Translations under genes and position numbers: made by a program
Assembly: GCA_938035125.1 (NCBI GenBank)
Contig: CALHNS010000066.1
Coordinates: 1 to 34,544, forward strand
Direction of reading: 5' to 3'
DNA from: an uncultured Granulosicoccaceae bacterium
GTDB lineage: Bacteria > Pseudomonadota > Gammaproteobacteria > Granulosicoccales > Granulosicoccaceae
Length of the DNA stretch: 34,544 nt
Notes under the pieces: generated by a model
Seen by the model: the letters and a program-made list of their open reading frames with translations, nothing else
What the model was told of the DNA's origin: nothing
The model's database searches: none
Shown here: positions 16,632 through 26,158 of the stretch, piece after piece
Numbering within the stretch: the stretch's first letter is position 1
Layout of the letters: each line of letters begins with the position of its first letter

Positions 16632-16687
16632 GTGACCCCTACGAAAGGCCACGTGTTGGTTCAGTGGTGGCCACTACGGGAGGCCAC
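16632..16687 (-). promoter_or_regulatory. Two tRNA-Thr anticodon-arm-like hairpins in the thrS leader (candidate ThrRS operator)
   Basis: Read on the minus strand, the proximal hairpin (16652-16632) is GUGGCC, loop UUUCGUAGG, GGUCAC. The distal one (16687-16667) is GUGGCC, loop UCCCGUAGU, GGCCAC. Both centre the trinucleotide CGU, a threonine anticodon, in a seven-base loop YYCGUAG. The proximal loop has U before and A after CGU, as in a true anticodon loop. The proximal hairpin ends 18 nt before the AUG. In E. coli ThrRS represses thrS by binding two such anticodon mimics in the leader. The units are 35 nt apart and partly duplicated. The assignment is inferred by analogy. Confidence 0.7.
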
Positions 16688-16818
16688 GTGTGCGTTTATG
16701 GATACGTATGTAATCCCAAGAGTGTAGATCACTGATGGGATGGATGGTTTTGAAAGCAAGGCACGGGCCTTTGGCCTTCGTTGCGCGTGAGGTACAGGTG
16801 TTAAGCCAGTACGTCAAG

Positions 16819-16847
16819 TTGACCAAAGAGGGCAGCACAAGTAACAT
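16819..16847 (+). promoter_or_regulatory. Sigma-70 type promoter for tRNA-Val and probably purB
   Basis: TTGACC at 16819-16824, then exactly 17 bases, then TAACAT at 16842-16847. Transcription would begin about eight bases before the tRNA-Val 5' end at 16862. This is the clearest promoter in the window. I see no terminator between the tRNA and purB. Confidence 0.65.
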
Positions 16848-16861
16848 TACCGCTTGACGGC

Positions 16862-18391
<1,530 letters not shown>

Positions 18392-18397
18392 GCCAGT

Positions 18398-19534
18398 ATG
18401 CAGCTTAAGTCATTGCAGTGGCCAGATGGGTTAAGCGATCAAACGTTCTTAGATCAATACTGGCAAAAAAAACCGTTGTTAATACGAGGCGCAATTCCTG
18501 ATTTTGAAACACCGGTTAGCCCGAATGAATTGGCCGGGATGTCATTAGAAGACGGCACAGCGCCTCGCATCATCACGCAACAAGCTAATGGTCAGTATCA
18601 GTTAGAACATGGCCCGTTTGCCGATGATCGTTACAATTCTATCGGTGATAAAGACTGGTCGTTAATGATTACCGATTGCGAGAAGCATTGGCCACAGCTT
18701 CTTGCGTGGATTGAACCGTTTCGTTTTGTGCCGCGCTGGCGTATGGACGATTTAATGATCAGCTTTGCCCCTGACAAAGCATCCGTGGGCGCGCACATTG
18801 ATGAGTACGATGTTTTCTTATTACAAGCCAGCGGCACCAGGCGTTGGCACATCGACGCCTCTGACAATCCGAATACCCAACTGGTTGAAGGATCAGATCT
18901 TCGAATACTTGCAAATTTCAGCGCAACCGATACTTGGGATTTAGCACCCGGAGATGTGTTGTATTTACCACCCGGTGTTCCTCACCATGGTATTGCCGTT
19001 GGAAACGATTGCACCACTTGGTCGATTGGCTTTCGGGCACCTTCGAATTTAGATGTGTTGGATGTATTCAGTGAGGTGTTATTGGACAACTTAGCGTTAG
19101 TCCGATTGCAAGACCCTGCGTTGCAAGCCAACAATGGCGCCGAGATTAAACCCGAGGCATTAGCGGCGTTACGTACTCTTTGGGAAACCGCCACCACACT
19201 GAGTGATGAAGAATTAATTCGCTTAAGCGGGCACCTTCTCACCCGCGGCGGCATTACTTTAGAAGACGAAAGCGCAGAGGTACCTAATTGGAACGGGCAA
19301 ACGTTGCAATGGCACTCATTTTCTCAAGTGGGGTATGTGGTTCAAGGTGATGCCGCGGAACTCTTCGTGAACGGTGATGCCTACGCTTGTAGCGCACGCT
19401 TTGCAAAAGCAATGGCCGATTCAGTGAAAAACCTAAAAGTACCGGCTGAATTAAGTGCATCAGACCAGCAAACGCTTCATAAGCTATTGGCAACCCACGT
19501 GTTAACGTTAACCGATGACAGCGAATTCACCTAA
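18398..19534 (+). CDS. roxA: Ribosomal protein L16 arginine hydroxylase, JmjC/cupin 2-oxoglutarate oxygenase (RoxA/YcfD type)
   Basis: An Fe(II)/2-oxoglutarate oxygenase which, in E. coli YcfD, hydroxylates an arginine of ribosomal protein L16. It has 378 residues. The facial triad is visible: H133 and D135 in GAHIDEYDVF and H196 in LPPGVPHHG. The entry segment QYWQKKPLLIRGA at about 20-32 and FRFVPRWRMDDLMISFA are typical of the family. The C-terminal part forms the dimerisation and winged-helix region. It lies 6 nt after purB, so the two are probably co-transcribed. The L16 substrate is taken from the family, not seen here. Confidence 0.92.
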   Translation: MQLKSLQWPDGLSDQTFLDQYWQKKPLLIRGAIPDFETPVSPNELAGMSLEDGTAPRIITQQANGQYQLEHGPFADDRYNSIGDKDWSLMITDCEKHWPQLLAWIEPFRFVPRWRMDDLMISFAPDKASVGAHIDEYDVFLLQASGTRRWHIDASDNPNTQLVEGSDLRILANFSATDTWDLAPGDVLYLPPGVPHHGIAVGNDCTTWSIGFRAPSNLDVLDVFSEVLLDNLALVRLQDPALQANNGAEIKPEALAALRTLWETATTLSDEELIRLSGHLLTRGGITLEDESAEVPNWNGQTLQWHSFSQVGYVVQGDAAELFVNGDAYACSARFAKAMADSVKNLKVPAELSASDQQTLHKLLATHVLTLTDDSEFT

Positions 19535-19898
19535 ACAATCGAATTGGAAATTTGTAAGCACTCTTACGCTACTAGCAACCCTGGTGCTGAGCGCCTGCCA
19601 AACCATCGCGAACAACGATAGAGATACCCGCCCGGGCACGTTTTTAAATCCACCCAAATTAGGCGCAATCATTACCCCACGCGTAGGCTCGGTGGTTTGC
19701 TTAAATGAGCTGGATGCATTGGGCATGGTGCGCACCGGATTCTTTACCCAAAGCTGCCGCACCTTAACCAGTGAGATGGTGCTAGTAGCAGAATCCATTG
19801 AACGTGTGGATGCCGGTGAAGGTATGGTGATCATGATTAAAACCACGTTCGAAGGTGCACCTGCGTGGGTGCCTATCCCTTGGCATGATTGGGTGTAA
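19515..19898 (+). CDS. Small predicted lipoprotein, function unknown
   Basis: A 127-residue protein with a lipoprotein signal: polar N-terminus, hydrophobic stretch TLTLLATLVL and lipobox LSAC with C28 as the acylated cysteine. Glutamine at the next position favours sorting to the outer membrane. The mature part is short and has two further cysteines (in VVCLNE and QSCRTL) that could form a disulphide in the periplasm. It ends VPIPWHDWV. I do not recognise a domain. The start overlaps the end of roxA by 20 nt in another frame; the clear signal sequence argues that the gene is real. Confidence 0.75.
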   Translation: MTANSPKQSNWKFVSTLTLLATLVLSACQTIANNDRDTRPGTFLNPPKLGAIITPRVGSVVCLNELDALGMVRTGFFTQSCRTLTSEMVLVAESIERVDAGEGMVIMIKTTFEGAPAWVPIPWHDWV

Positions 19899-20055
19899 CC
19901 CCCTACAAATTGATCAAAATAGCGAGTTGCTCTAGACACCACCAACTGGGGTGTTAGACTGGCTGGGCCTAATAATGTCTTCTTAAATAACGTCTTAGAT
20001 TTACTTAGTCATATTTATATAGTCAATTGAAGGCCTCAACCACTGGAGCTTATAA

Positions 20056-21060
20056 ATGATCAAAAATATTAAAATCGCTGCCATCAGTGCAGCGTTAGCA
20101 CTTGGCTTGGCAGGTAATGCCGCAGCTCAAGAACTGAAATTTTTCACCATCGGTACTGGCGGTACTGCCTTCACTTACTACCCAGTAGGTGGCGTTATTG
20201 CTAACGCTATCTCCAAGCCTCCGGGCTCTCGCGAATGTGGCGAAGGCGGTTCGTGTGGTGTTGAAGGGCTTATTGCATCGGCTGTTTCATCTCGCGGATC
20301 TGTTGACAACGTTAACGCCATAACCTCTGGGCTACGTAATTCTGGGTTTGCCCAATCTGACGTAGCATTCTGGGCTTACACTGGCACAGGCACTATGGAA
20401 GGCAGTGAGCCAGCAACCGATCTTCGCACCATTGCTGCTCTGTTTGAAGAACACATTCACTTAGTTGCCTTGGCCGATAGCAACATCAATTCTGTTGCTG
20501 ATTTAAAAGGTAAGCGTGTGTCTCTTGATGAGCCAGGCTCAGGCACCTACGTTGATGCGCTGTTAATCTTAGAAGCCAATGGCTTAAGCTCTGATGACTT
20601 AACACCTGAAGCGCTAAAAGGTGCTGCCGCATCAGAAGCTCTACGTAACGGTAAAATTGATGCGTTCTTCGTGGTTACGGGTTACCCAACCGGTGCTATC
20701 GTTGAATTAGCGTCAGCAGCTGATATCAAATTGGTTCCTATCGATGGCGACGGCGCAGCCGCACTAACCGACAAATATGGCTTCTTCGCAATTTCAGATA
20801 TTCCTGATGATGCGTACGAAGGTGTTGCTGGAGTATCCACGGTATCGGTTGGTGCTCAGTGGTTCACCTCCGCCAAAGAAGATGAAGAACTGATTTACAA
20901 CATCACCAAAGCCTTATGGAACGATGAGTCTCGTAAGCTACTGGATGTGGGCCATGCGAAAGGTCAGAACATCACACCCGATACGGCTTTAGCCGGTGTG
21001 GGCGTTCCTCTACACGCAGGTGCAGAGCGTTTCTACAAAGAAGTTGGCTTGATCAAGTAA
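20056..21060 (+). CDS. TAXI-family TRAP transporter solute-binding protein
   Basis: A periplasmic binding protein for a sodium-driven TRAP importer. Cleavable signal peptide: basic start, IAAISAALALGLAGNAAA, cleavage before QELKFF. The TAXI pattern is clear: FFTIGTGGTAFTYYPVGG, the PPGSRECGEGGSCGVEGL loop whose two cysteines probably form a disulphide, and LKGKRVSLDEPGSGTY. The length of 334 residues is normal. Family members bind carboxylates such as glutamate or other organic acids, but the ligand cannot be read from sequence. A GGAG lies 9 nt before the ATG. A strong terminator follows, so this gene should be made in excess over the permease. Confidence 0.93.
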   Translation: MIKNIKIAAISAALALGLAGNAAAQELKFFTIGTGGTAFTYYPVGGVIANAISKPPGSRECGEGGSCGVEGLIASAVSSRGSVDNVNAITSGLRNSGFAQSDVAFWAYTGTGTMEGSEPATDLRTIAALFEEHIHLVALADSNINSVADLKGKRVSLDEPGSGTYVDALLILEANGLSSDDLTPEALKGAAASEALRNGKIDAFFVVTGYPTGAIVELASAADIKLVPIDGDGAAALTDKYGFFAISDIPDDAYEGVAGVSTVSVGAQWFTSAKEDEELIYNITKALWNDESRKLLDVGHAKGQNITPDTALAGVGVPLHAGAERFYKEVGLIK

Positions 21061-21080
21061 GATTAAAAGCTGTCATTATG

Positions 21081-21137
21081 GCCTCGGCGCTTAGCTCATT
21101 GATACGGTTAATGAGTTTAAGCGGCCGAGGCTTTTTT
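21081..21137 (+). terminator. Strong intrinsic terminator between TRAP binding protein and permease
   Basis: GCCTCGGC (21081-21088) pairs with GCCGAGGC (21124-21131), continued by GCTTA/TAAGC and CTCATT/AATGAG with small bulges, then six T at 21132-21137. It begins 20 nt after the binding-protein stop. Because the permease lies only 55 nt further on, it probably works by partial readthrough. Confidence 0.85.
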
Positions 21138-21192
21138 ATTTAGTCATACGATGTTTGTACATTTTTCCTGTCTTACTTAAAAGAGCTTAGCC

Positions 21193-23238
21193 ATGAGCAC
21201 TGATACCACACCAGAGCTAACCCCTGAACAGCTGGCTGAGATCGAGCGAAAATACGACCCTGAAACCGCTTTTCGTACCACCGGTAAATCGCTTGGATTT
21301 TTAATAGCTGCAACGCTTGTGGCTATGTCGGTTTACCATTTTTATGCATCAGGCTTTGGCCTAATACGCGAGATTCTACATCGCGGCATCCACATCTCTT
21401 TTGTACTCGGATTGGTTTTCTTACTCTTTGGTTATAGAAAAACCGATGCGGCCCTCGCACCAAAAGCCTGGTATCGCCTTGAGGGTGTGCCGCTCATCGA
21501 TATATTGTTTGCCTTGCTGGCCGTTGCAGCCGCCATGTACTTACCGCTGTTGTCACCAGAAGCGCTTGCTAGACGCGTAGGGAATCCATCCCCGATTGAT
21601 ATATTCATGGGCTCTACCCTGCTTATTCTTACCTTAGAAGCCACCCGCCGAAGCGTTGGCCCAACGCTACCCATTATTGGTTTGGTATTTATCGCCTTTG
21701 CGTATTTTGGGCCTTATATGCCAGGGGCTCTTAAGCATGGCGGCTCCTCTTGGCTGGGCATCATCAACCACCTTTACATGACCAACCAAGGCATTTACGG
21801 AATCGCTATTGGCGTTATGGCGCAGTATGTTTTCCTGTTCATCCTTTTTGGTGTGTTGGCCACGCGCATTGGGTTGGGGCAACTCTTTATCGACTTTGCC
21901 ATGGTTATTGCCGGGCGTTTTTCAGGTGGTCCAGCCAAGGTAGCGATATTTTCATCAGCCTTCATGGGCACCATCTCCGGTTCGTCCATTGCCAATACGG
22001 TAACCACGGGCGCACTGACCGTACCTGCTATGAAAAGAGTTGGATACCCGCCCCACTTTTCTGGGGCCGTTGAGGCTACGGCCTCCACCGGGGGGCAAAT
22101 CACACCGCCCATCATGGGTGCTGCTGCATTCATCATGGTGGAGTATTTAGAAATACCACTAAGAGATGTTTTAGCTGCTGCGTTGTTTCCAGCGTTATTG
22201 CATTACTTTGGTATTTTTATCATGGTGCACTTAGAAGCTAAGAAACTCGGCTTACGTGGGCTGCGTGCAGAAGAGCTTCCTAAAATGGGTATTGTTCTTA
22301 AAGACCACTGGTTAAGCTTAATACCGTTAATCATTTTGGTATATCTAATTTTATCGGGCAAAACGCCTGATTTTGCTGCGGTGTACGGCATCATTGCTTG
22401 CGTTGTTGTGGGTTTCTTAAACCCGAACCACAGGCTTTCCATCAAAGATCTTTGGGATACTCTTGCGCTTGGTGCCAAGAATACTTTAGCTGTGGGAGCG
22501 GCGGCGGCAACCGTGGGTGTTGTGGTTGGCGTGGTTACCCTAACTGGGGTTGGCTTTCGTCTTGGCTATGTGGTTATTCAAACCGCTACCGATATGGGCA
22601 CCACATTAAGCTCCTTACCTGTTCTTGGGTATTTCTCTGTTACGCAATGGGCGCTATTTTGTTCACTGATTATGATCGCCATTTCGTGCATCATCATGGG
22701 CGCAGGCATTCCCACCACAGCTACGTACATTATATTGGTTGCCGTTGCCGCCCCCGCACTGGCGCAACTTCAAGTTGAACCACTCGTGGCTCACTTCTTT
22801 GTTTTCTATTACGGTGTTTTGGCCGACATCACGCCACCTGTGGCACTTGCAGCGTATGCTGCCGCAGGAATTGCTGGGTCAAACCCATTTAAAACTGGCA
22901 ACACCGCCTTTCGATTGGGCATAGCCAAAGCACTGGTTCCGTTCGTGTTTGTTTATTCACCGGCGTTATTGTTGGTTGCCAATGGTTTCACTTGGTGGGC
23001 ATTTACCGTTACTTTAATAGGTGCCATGTTAGGCATCGCCTCATTAGGTGTTGCGTTTTCAGGATACTTTTTTGCGTTGTTAAAAACGTGGGAACGGTGG
23101 TGGATTGCACTGGTATCTTTCTTGTTCATTGCACCAGGATTAGCCACCATGGGTGTTGGTATTTTATTGATGCTACCCATCGTGCTGATGAATATAAAAC
23201 GTGGAAAACAAGTTAGGGCGCCCAGTTCAACGGGCTAG
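21193..23238 (+). CDS. Fused TRAP transporter permease (DctQM-type, TAXI class)
   Basis: Inner-membrane permease of the TAXI TRAP importer, 681 residues, with small (Q) and large (M) subunits in one chain. A soluble N-terminus of about 30 residues is followed by four segments of the Q part. From about residue 130 the M part begins, with FSGGPAKVAIFSSAFMGTISGSSIANTVTTGALT and EATASTGGQITPPIMGAAAF, which form the substrate and sodium sites in this family, and later GAGIPTTATYIIL and ADITPPVALAAYAAAGIA. The start is ATG 21193 after a weak GAG. The stop codon sits inside a 13-bp tandem repeat. It works with the binding protein upstream. Confidence 0.94.
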   Translation: MSTDTTPELTPEQLAEIERKYDPETAFRTTGKSLGFLIAATLVAMSVYHFYASGFGLIREILHRGIHISFVLGLVFLLFGYRKTDAALAPKAWYRLEGVPLIDILFALLAVAAAMYLPLLSPEALARRVGNPSPIDIFMGSTLLILTLEATRRSVGPTLPIIGLVFIAFAYFGPYMPGALKHGGSSWLGIINHLYMTNQGIYGIAIGVMAQYVFLFILFGVLATRIGLGQLFIDFAMVIAGRFSGGPAKVAIFSSAFMGTISGSSIANTVTTGALTVPAMKRVGYPPHFSGAVEATASTGGQITPPIMGAAAFIMVEYLEIPLRDVLAAALFPALLHYFGIFIMVHLEAKKLGLRGLRAEELPKMGIVLKDHWLSLIPLIILVYLILSGKTPDFAAVYGIIACVVVGFLNPNHRLSIKDLWDTLALGAKNTLAVGAAAATVGVVVGVVTLTGVGFRLGYVVIQTATDMGTTLSSLPVLGYFSVTQWALFCSLIMIAISCIIMGAGIPTTATYIILVAVAAPALAQLQVEPLVAHFFVFYYGVLADITPPVALAAYAAAGIAGSNPFKTGNTAFRLGIAKALVPFVFVYSPALLLVANGFTWWAFTVTLIGAMLGIASLGVAFSGYFFALLKTWERWWIALVSFLFIAPGLATMGVGILLMLPIVLMNIKRGKQVRAPSSTG

Positions 23239-23275
23239 TTCAACGGGCTAGTTCAAAGGCTAGCTCAACGGGCTA
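23225..23275. repeat. 13-bp tandem repeat, about four copies, across the TRAP permease stop
   Basis: Units GTTCAACGGGCTA at 23225-23237 and 23238-23250 are identical. The third, at 23251-23262, lacks one base (GTTCAAAGGCTA), and the fourth, at 23263-23275, has one change (GCTCAACGGGCTA). The permease TAG at 23236-23238 spans the junction of the first two. The units lie in the 76-bp gap between convergent genes and look like slippage products. Confidence 0.9.
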
Positions 23276-23279
23276 GAGC

Positions 23280-23329
23280 TTTAAATTATTTACGCCCAAT
23301 CTAATTTAAATTACTTACGTCCAATCTAA
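23280..23329. repeat. 25-bp tandem duplication including the end of tdh
   Basis: 23280-23304 and 23305-23329 match at 23 of 25 positions (T/C differences at two places). The second copy contains the last codons and stop of tdh; the first copy is the same sequence in the intergenic space. It looks like a local duplication of the tdh 3' end. Confidence 0.85.
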
Positions 23330-24352
23330 AATGACTTTACCTGATTGGCCAGAATTCATGGTGTCAAAGCCTTTTTCAAAATCGGCTTGCTGAAATTGAT
23401 GAGTAATGACCTTACTCACATCCAGCCCGTTTTCAAGCATGGCAATCATTTTGTACCATGTCTCAAAGATTTCTCGCCCATATACCCCTTTAATGGTGAT
23501 GGCTTTAAAAACAACCGGGCTCCAATCCATTGGTTTTTTACCCGAGGGTATTCCTAGCAAGGCAAGTTTTCCACCCATCACAAGGTTGTCAATCATCTGA
23601 TCTAGCGCAAGCTGATTACCCGACATCTCTAAGCCAATATCAAACCCTTCTTTTATACCCAGCCTTTGTTTAACCTCATGTAAGTCTTCAGTTGCTGTGT
23701 TCACGGTTACCACATCACAAACCGTTGCCGCCAGTTCCAACCGCTTTGAGTTGATATCTGTTATTACAATATGACGAGCTCCTGCATGCCGAGCCACAGC
23801 GGCTGCCATTATGCCAATGGGGCCTGCACCGGTAATCAGAACATCTTCACCCACTAGATCAAAACTTAACGCGGTGTGCACGGCATTACCTAATGGGTCG
23901 AGAATAGCGCCGATGTCATCCGAGATGGAGTCGGGTAAGCTAACCACGTTAAAGGCAGGCAAGCTTAAGTATTCAGCAAACGCACCTGGTTCATTTACAC
24001 CAATGCCGCGCGTTTCAGGGTCAAGATGAAATTTTCCAGCGCGGCTTTGCCGAGACTGTTTACCAATTAAGTGCCCTTCACCACTGCAGCGCTGACCTAA
24101 GGCAAGCCCTTGAACTTGGCTACCCATCTCAACAATAACGCCTGCGAATTCATGGCCAATGATCAATGGCACCGGCACGGTGGCTTGCGCCCATTCATCC
24201 CAATTCCATATGTGCATATCGGTTCCGCAAATACCGGTTTTGCGAATACGAATCAGCACATCTTCTGGGCCTATCGAGGGAATGGGTGCTTGTTCTTCCC
24301 ACAATCCTTTTTTAGCATGCGCTTTTACCAACGCCGTCATGGTGCTACTCAT
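23315..24352 (-). CDS. tdh: L-threonine 3-dehydrogenase lacking structural-zinc cysteines
   Basis: An NAD-dependent medium-chain dehydrogenase that oxidises threonine to 2-amino-3-ketobutyrate. It has 345 residues (E. coli 341) and aligns well throughout: catalytic zinc ligands C42 ([15 protein letters not shown]) and H67-E68 (GHEFAG), nucleotide fold [17 protein letters not shown], and C-terminal [17 protein letters not shown] [13 protein letters not shown]. Its oddity is the structural-zinc lobe: the four cysteines of E. coli Tdh are replaced by G97, S100, S103 and D111 ([18 protein letters not shown]). The lobe is therefore probably zinc-free. It overlaps kbl by 4 nt, and the pair degrades threonine to glycine and acetyl-CoA. 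Confidence 0.95.
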   Translation of the reverse strand: MSSTMTALVKAHAKKGLWEEQAPIPSIGPEDVLIRIRKTGICGTDMHIWNWDEWAQATVPVPLIIGHEFAGVIVEMGSQVQGLALGQRCSGEGHLIGKQSRQSRAGKFHLDPETRGIGVNEPGAFAEYLSLPAFNVVSLPDSISDDIGAILDPLGNAVHTALSFDLVGEDVLITGAGPIGIMAAAVARHAGARHIVITDINSKRLELAATVCDVVTVNTATEDLHEVKQRLGIKEGFDIGLEMSGNQLALDQMIDNLVMGGKLALLGIPSGKKPMDWSPVVFKAITIKGVYGREIFETWYKMIAMLENGLDVSKVITHQFQQADFEKGFDTMNSGQSGKVILDWT

Positions 24353-25536
24353 GACAAAACCCCTGTGGATTTACCCGCTTTTTCAAATGCACCTAGTGCT
24401 TGATTTAAATTGTCACGCGTTAACGATGCGTTCATTTGCGTGCGAATTCGTGCTTGACCTTTAGGAACAACGGGGAAGAAAAATCCACTAACGTATACCC
24501 CTTGTTTAAATAACTCACTGGCCATTTGCTGTGCAAGATGGGCATCACCCAACATCACAGGAATAATTGGATGCTCACCGGGCAGCACATCAAAACCCAG
24601 TGCTTCTAATCCATCACGCCAATATTTAGCGTTGTCAAATAACTGAAGTCGTAACGCATCACCTTGCTCTACTAAGTCGATCACGGCAAGCCCTGCGGCC
24701 ACGATGGCAGGTGGAAGTGAATTAGAAAATAAATAGGGACGCGCTCGCTGCCTAAGTAAATCTATAACGGGTTGGGCCCCTGCAATGTAACCACCGATTG
24801 ACCCGCCTAAGGCTTTACCGAGTGTGCCTGTTAGCACATCAACATCAGATGCAAAATGCGCAGGGGTTCCTCGGCCATTGGGGCCTAAAATACCGGTGCT
24901 ATGGCAATCATCTACCATCACTAGGGCATCGTATTGTTTTGCCAATGCTGTGATTTGAGGTAACTTAGCCAGATACCCATCCATACTGAACACGCCATCG
25001 GTCGCAATCATGATGAACCGTGCGCCGTCGTTTCGTGCCGCCTTCAGTTGCGCCTCTAAACTATCCATATCAGAATTTGCGTAACGATACCGCTTGGCTT
25101 TACACAATCGCACCCCGTCTATGATGGAGGCGTGGTTTAACGAATCGGATACGATGGCATCTTCTGCACCCAACAAGGGTTCAAACAATCCCCCATTCGC
25201 ATCAAAACAGGCCGCAAATAAAATGGAATCGTCTTTACCTAAAAATTTTGCTATGCGATTTTCAAGTTGTCGATGAAGGGTTTGTGTGCCACAAATAAAA
25301 CGCACCGACGCCATACCCAAACCATGGGTTTCCAAGGTTTGTGTTGCCGCTTGTATCAACGTTGGGTTATCGGCTAAGCCCAAATAATTGTTAGAACAAA
25401 GATTGATAACTTTATGTTCACCTACGTTTATGGTACCTCGCTGAGGTGACGTGATCAAACGTTCGGATTTCATCAAACCATCACGTTGAATATCAGCAAG
25501 TGTGGTTGTAATGTGGTTTAAGAAGGCATCAGTCAT
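24349..25536 (-). CDS. kbl: 2-amino-3-ketobutyrate CoA ligase (glycine C-acetyltransferase)
   Basis: A PLP enzyme that cleaves 2-amino-3-ketobutyrate with CoA into glycine and acetyl-CoA, the second step of threonine breakdown after Tdh. It has 395 residues (E. coli 398). The PLP lysine is K241 in [11 protein letters not shown], and the cofactor-binding VDDCHSTG is at about 208-215. The stretch [14 protein letters not shown] and [19 protein letters not shown] are characteristic of this enzyme within the alpha-oxoamine synthase family. Coupling to tdh (4-nt overlap) settles the choice over BioF or ALA synthase. The gene follows the Nudix gene by 16 nt. Confidence 0.97.
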   Translation of the reverse strand: MTDAFLNHITTTLADIQRDGLMKSERLITSPQRGTINVGEHKVINLCSNNYLGLADNPTLIQAATQTLETHGLGMASVRFICGTQTLHRQLENRIAKFLGKDDSILFAACFDANGGLFEPLLGAEDAIVSDSLNHASIIDGVRLCKAKRYRYANSDMDSLEAQLKAARNDGARFIMIATDGVFSMDGYLAKLPQITALAKQYDALVMVDDCHSTGILGPNGRGTPAHFASDVDVLTGTLGKALGGSIGGYIAGAQPVIDLLRQRARPYLFSNSLPPAIVAAGLAVIDLVEQGDALRLQLFDNAKYWRDGLEALGFDVLPGEHPIIPVMLGDAHLAQQMASELFKQGVYVSGFFFPVVPKGQARIRTQMNASLTRDNLNQALGAFEKAGKSTGVLS

Positions 25537-25552
25537 ACTTATACCGCCTCTG

Positions 25553-26158
25553 TTATTTGTTGGCTAAGGTGTTCATCGCTCGGTGATACTGAAACCATTG
25601 CATCGCAATGACACTGATGGCATTTTTTATAACACCCTCTTCCATCATAGCTATTGCATCATCGGCTTTCACCACGTGAACGAGAATGTCTTCATCTTCT
25701 GCGTCCAGCCCATGCACACCGCCTACGTTTGAAAGATCTGTTTCTGCGTAATAGATAAATACTTGCTCGGTGGTGGAACTGGGGCTTGAATAATATTGAC
25801 GCACTAAACGCGGGTTAACCAGATCAATGCCTGCCTCTTCTTTCGCTTCACGCACGGCCACAGCTTCGGGTTCTTCACCTGGCTCTACCATACCTGCAAT
25901 GGTTTCCATTAACCAAGGATTAGTAGCTTCCAGACGCGCACCATAACGAAACTGTTCAACCAAGGCCACAGTATCAGACGATGGATCATGAGCAAGCACG
26001 CCTATCACATTGCCGCGATTCAACACTTCACGATCAACCACACCGGTCCAACCGCCGTTGAATTTGGTGTGTTTGAATTTTGCGCGCGACAAGGAATAGA
26101 AGCCATCATAAATGGCTTCATCACCTAAAAATTCCCATTCTTTTTTATGTTCACTCAT
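25553..26158 (-). CDS. nudF: Nudix hydrolase, ADP-ribose pyrophosphatase type (NudF-like)
   Basis: Hydrolyses nucleoside diphosphate linked compounds, most likely ADP-ribose to AMP and ribose 5-phosphate. The Nudix box is complete: G89, E95, then REAKEEAGI at 103-111, matching Gx5Ex7REUxEExGU. Upstream [24 protein letters not shown] is typical of the ADP-ribose pyrophosphatase group, and the length of 201 residues is right. It overlaps kdsB by 4 nt and precedes kbl, an unusual place for it. Other nucleotide-sugar substrates (for example CMP- or UDP-linked, given the LPS neighbours) cannot be excluded. Confidence 0.82.
   Translation of the reverse strand: MSEHKKEWEFLGDEAIYDGFYSLSRAKFKHTKFNGGWTGVVDREVLNRGNVIGVLAHDPSSDTVALVEQFRYGARLEATNPWLMETIAGMVEPGEEPEAVAVREAKEEAGIDLVNPRLVRQYYSSPSSTTEQVFIYYAETDLSNVGGVHGLDAEDEDILVHVVKADDAIAMMEEGVIKNAISVIAMQWFQYHRAMNTLANK

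Noticed and set aside
19508..19945. 145-codon open frame opposite the small lipoprotein
   Set aside because: The plus-strand frame has a textbook lipobox; the opposite frame has no domain or signal.
21795..22136. 113-codon open frame opposite the TRAP permease
   Set aside because: It mirrors the conserved FSGGPAKVAIF region on the other strand; nothing in it looks like a real protein.
23225..23329. CRISPR array or attachment site
   Set aside because: The repeats are adjacent without spacers, no cas or integrase genes are near, and the pattern fits simple tandem duplication.
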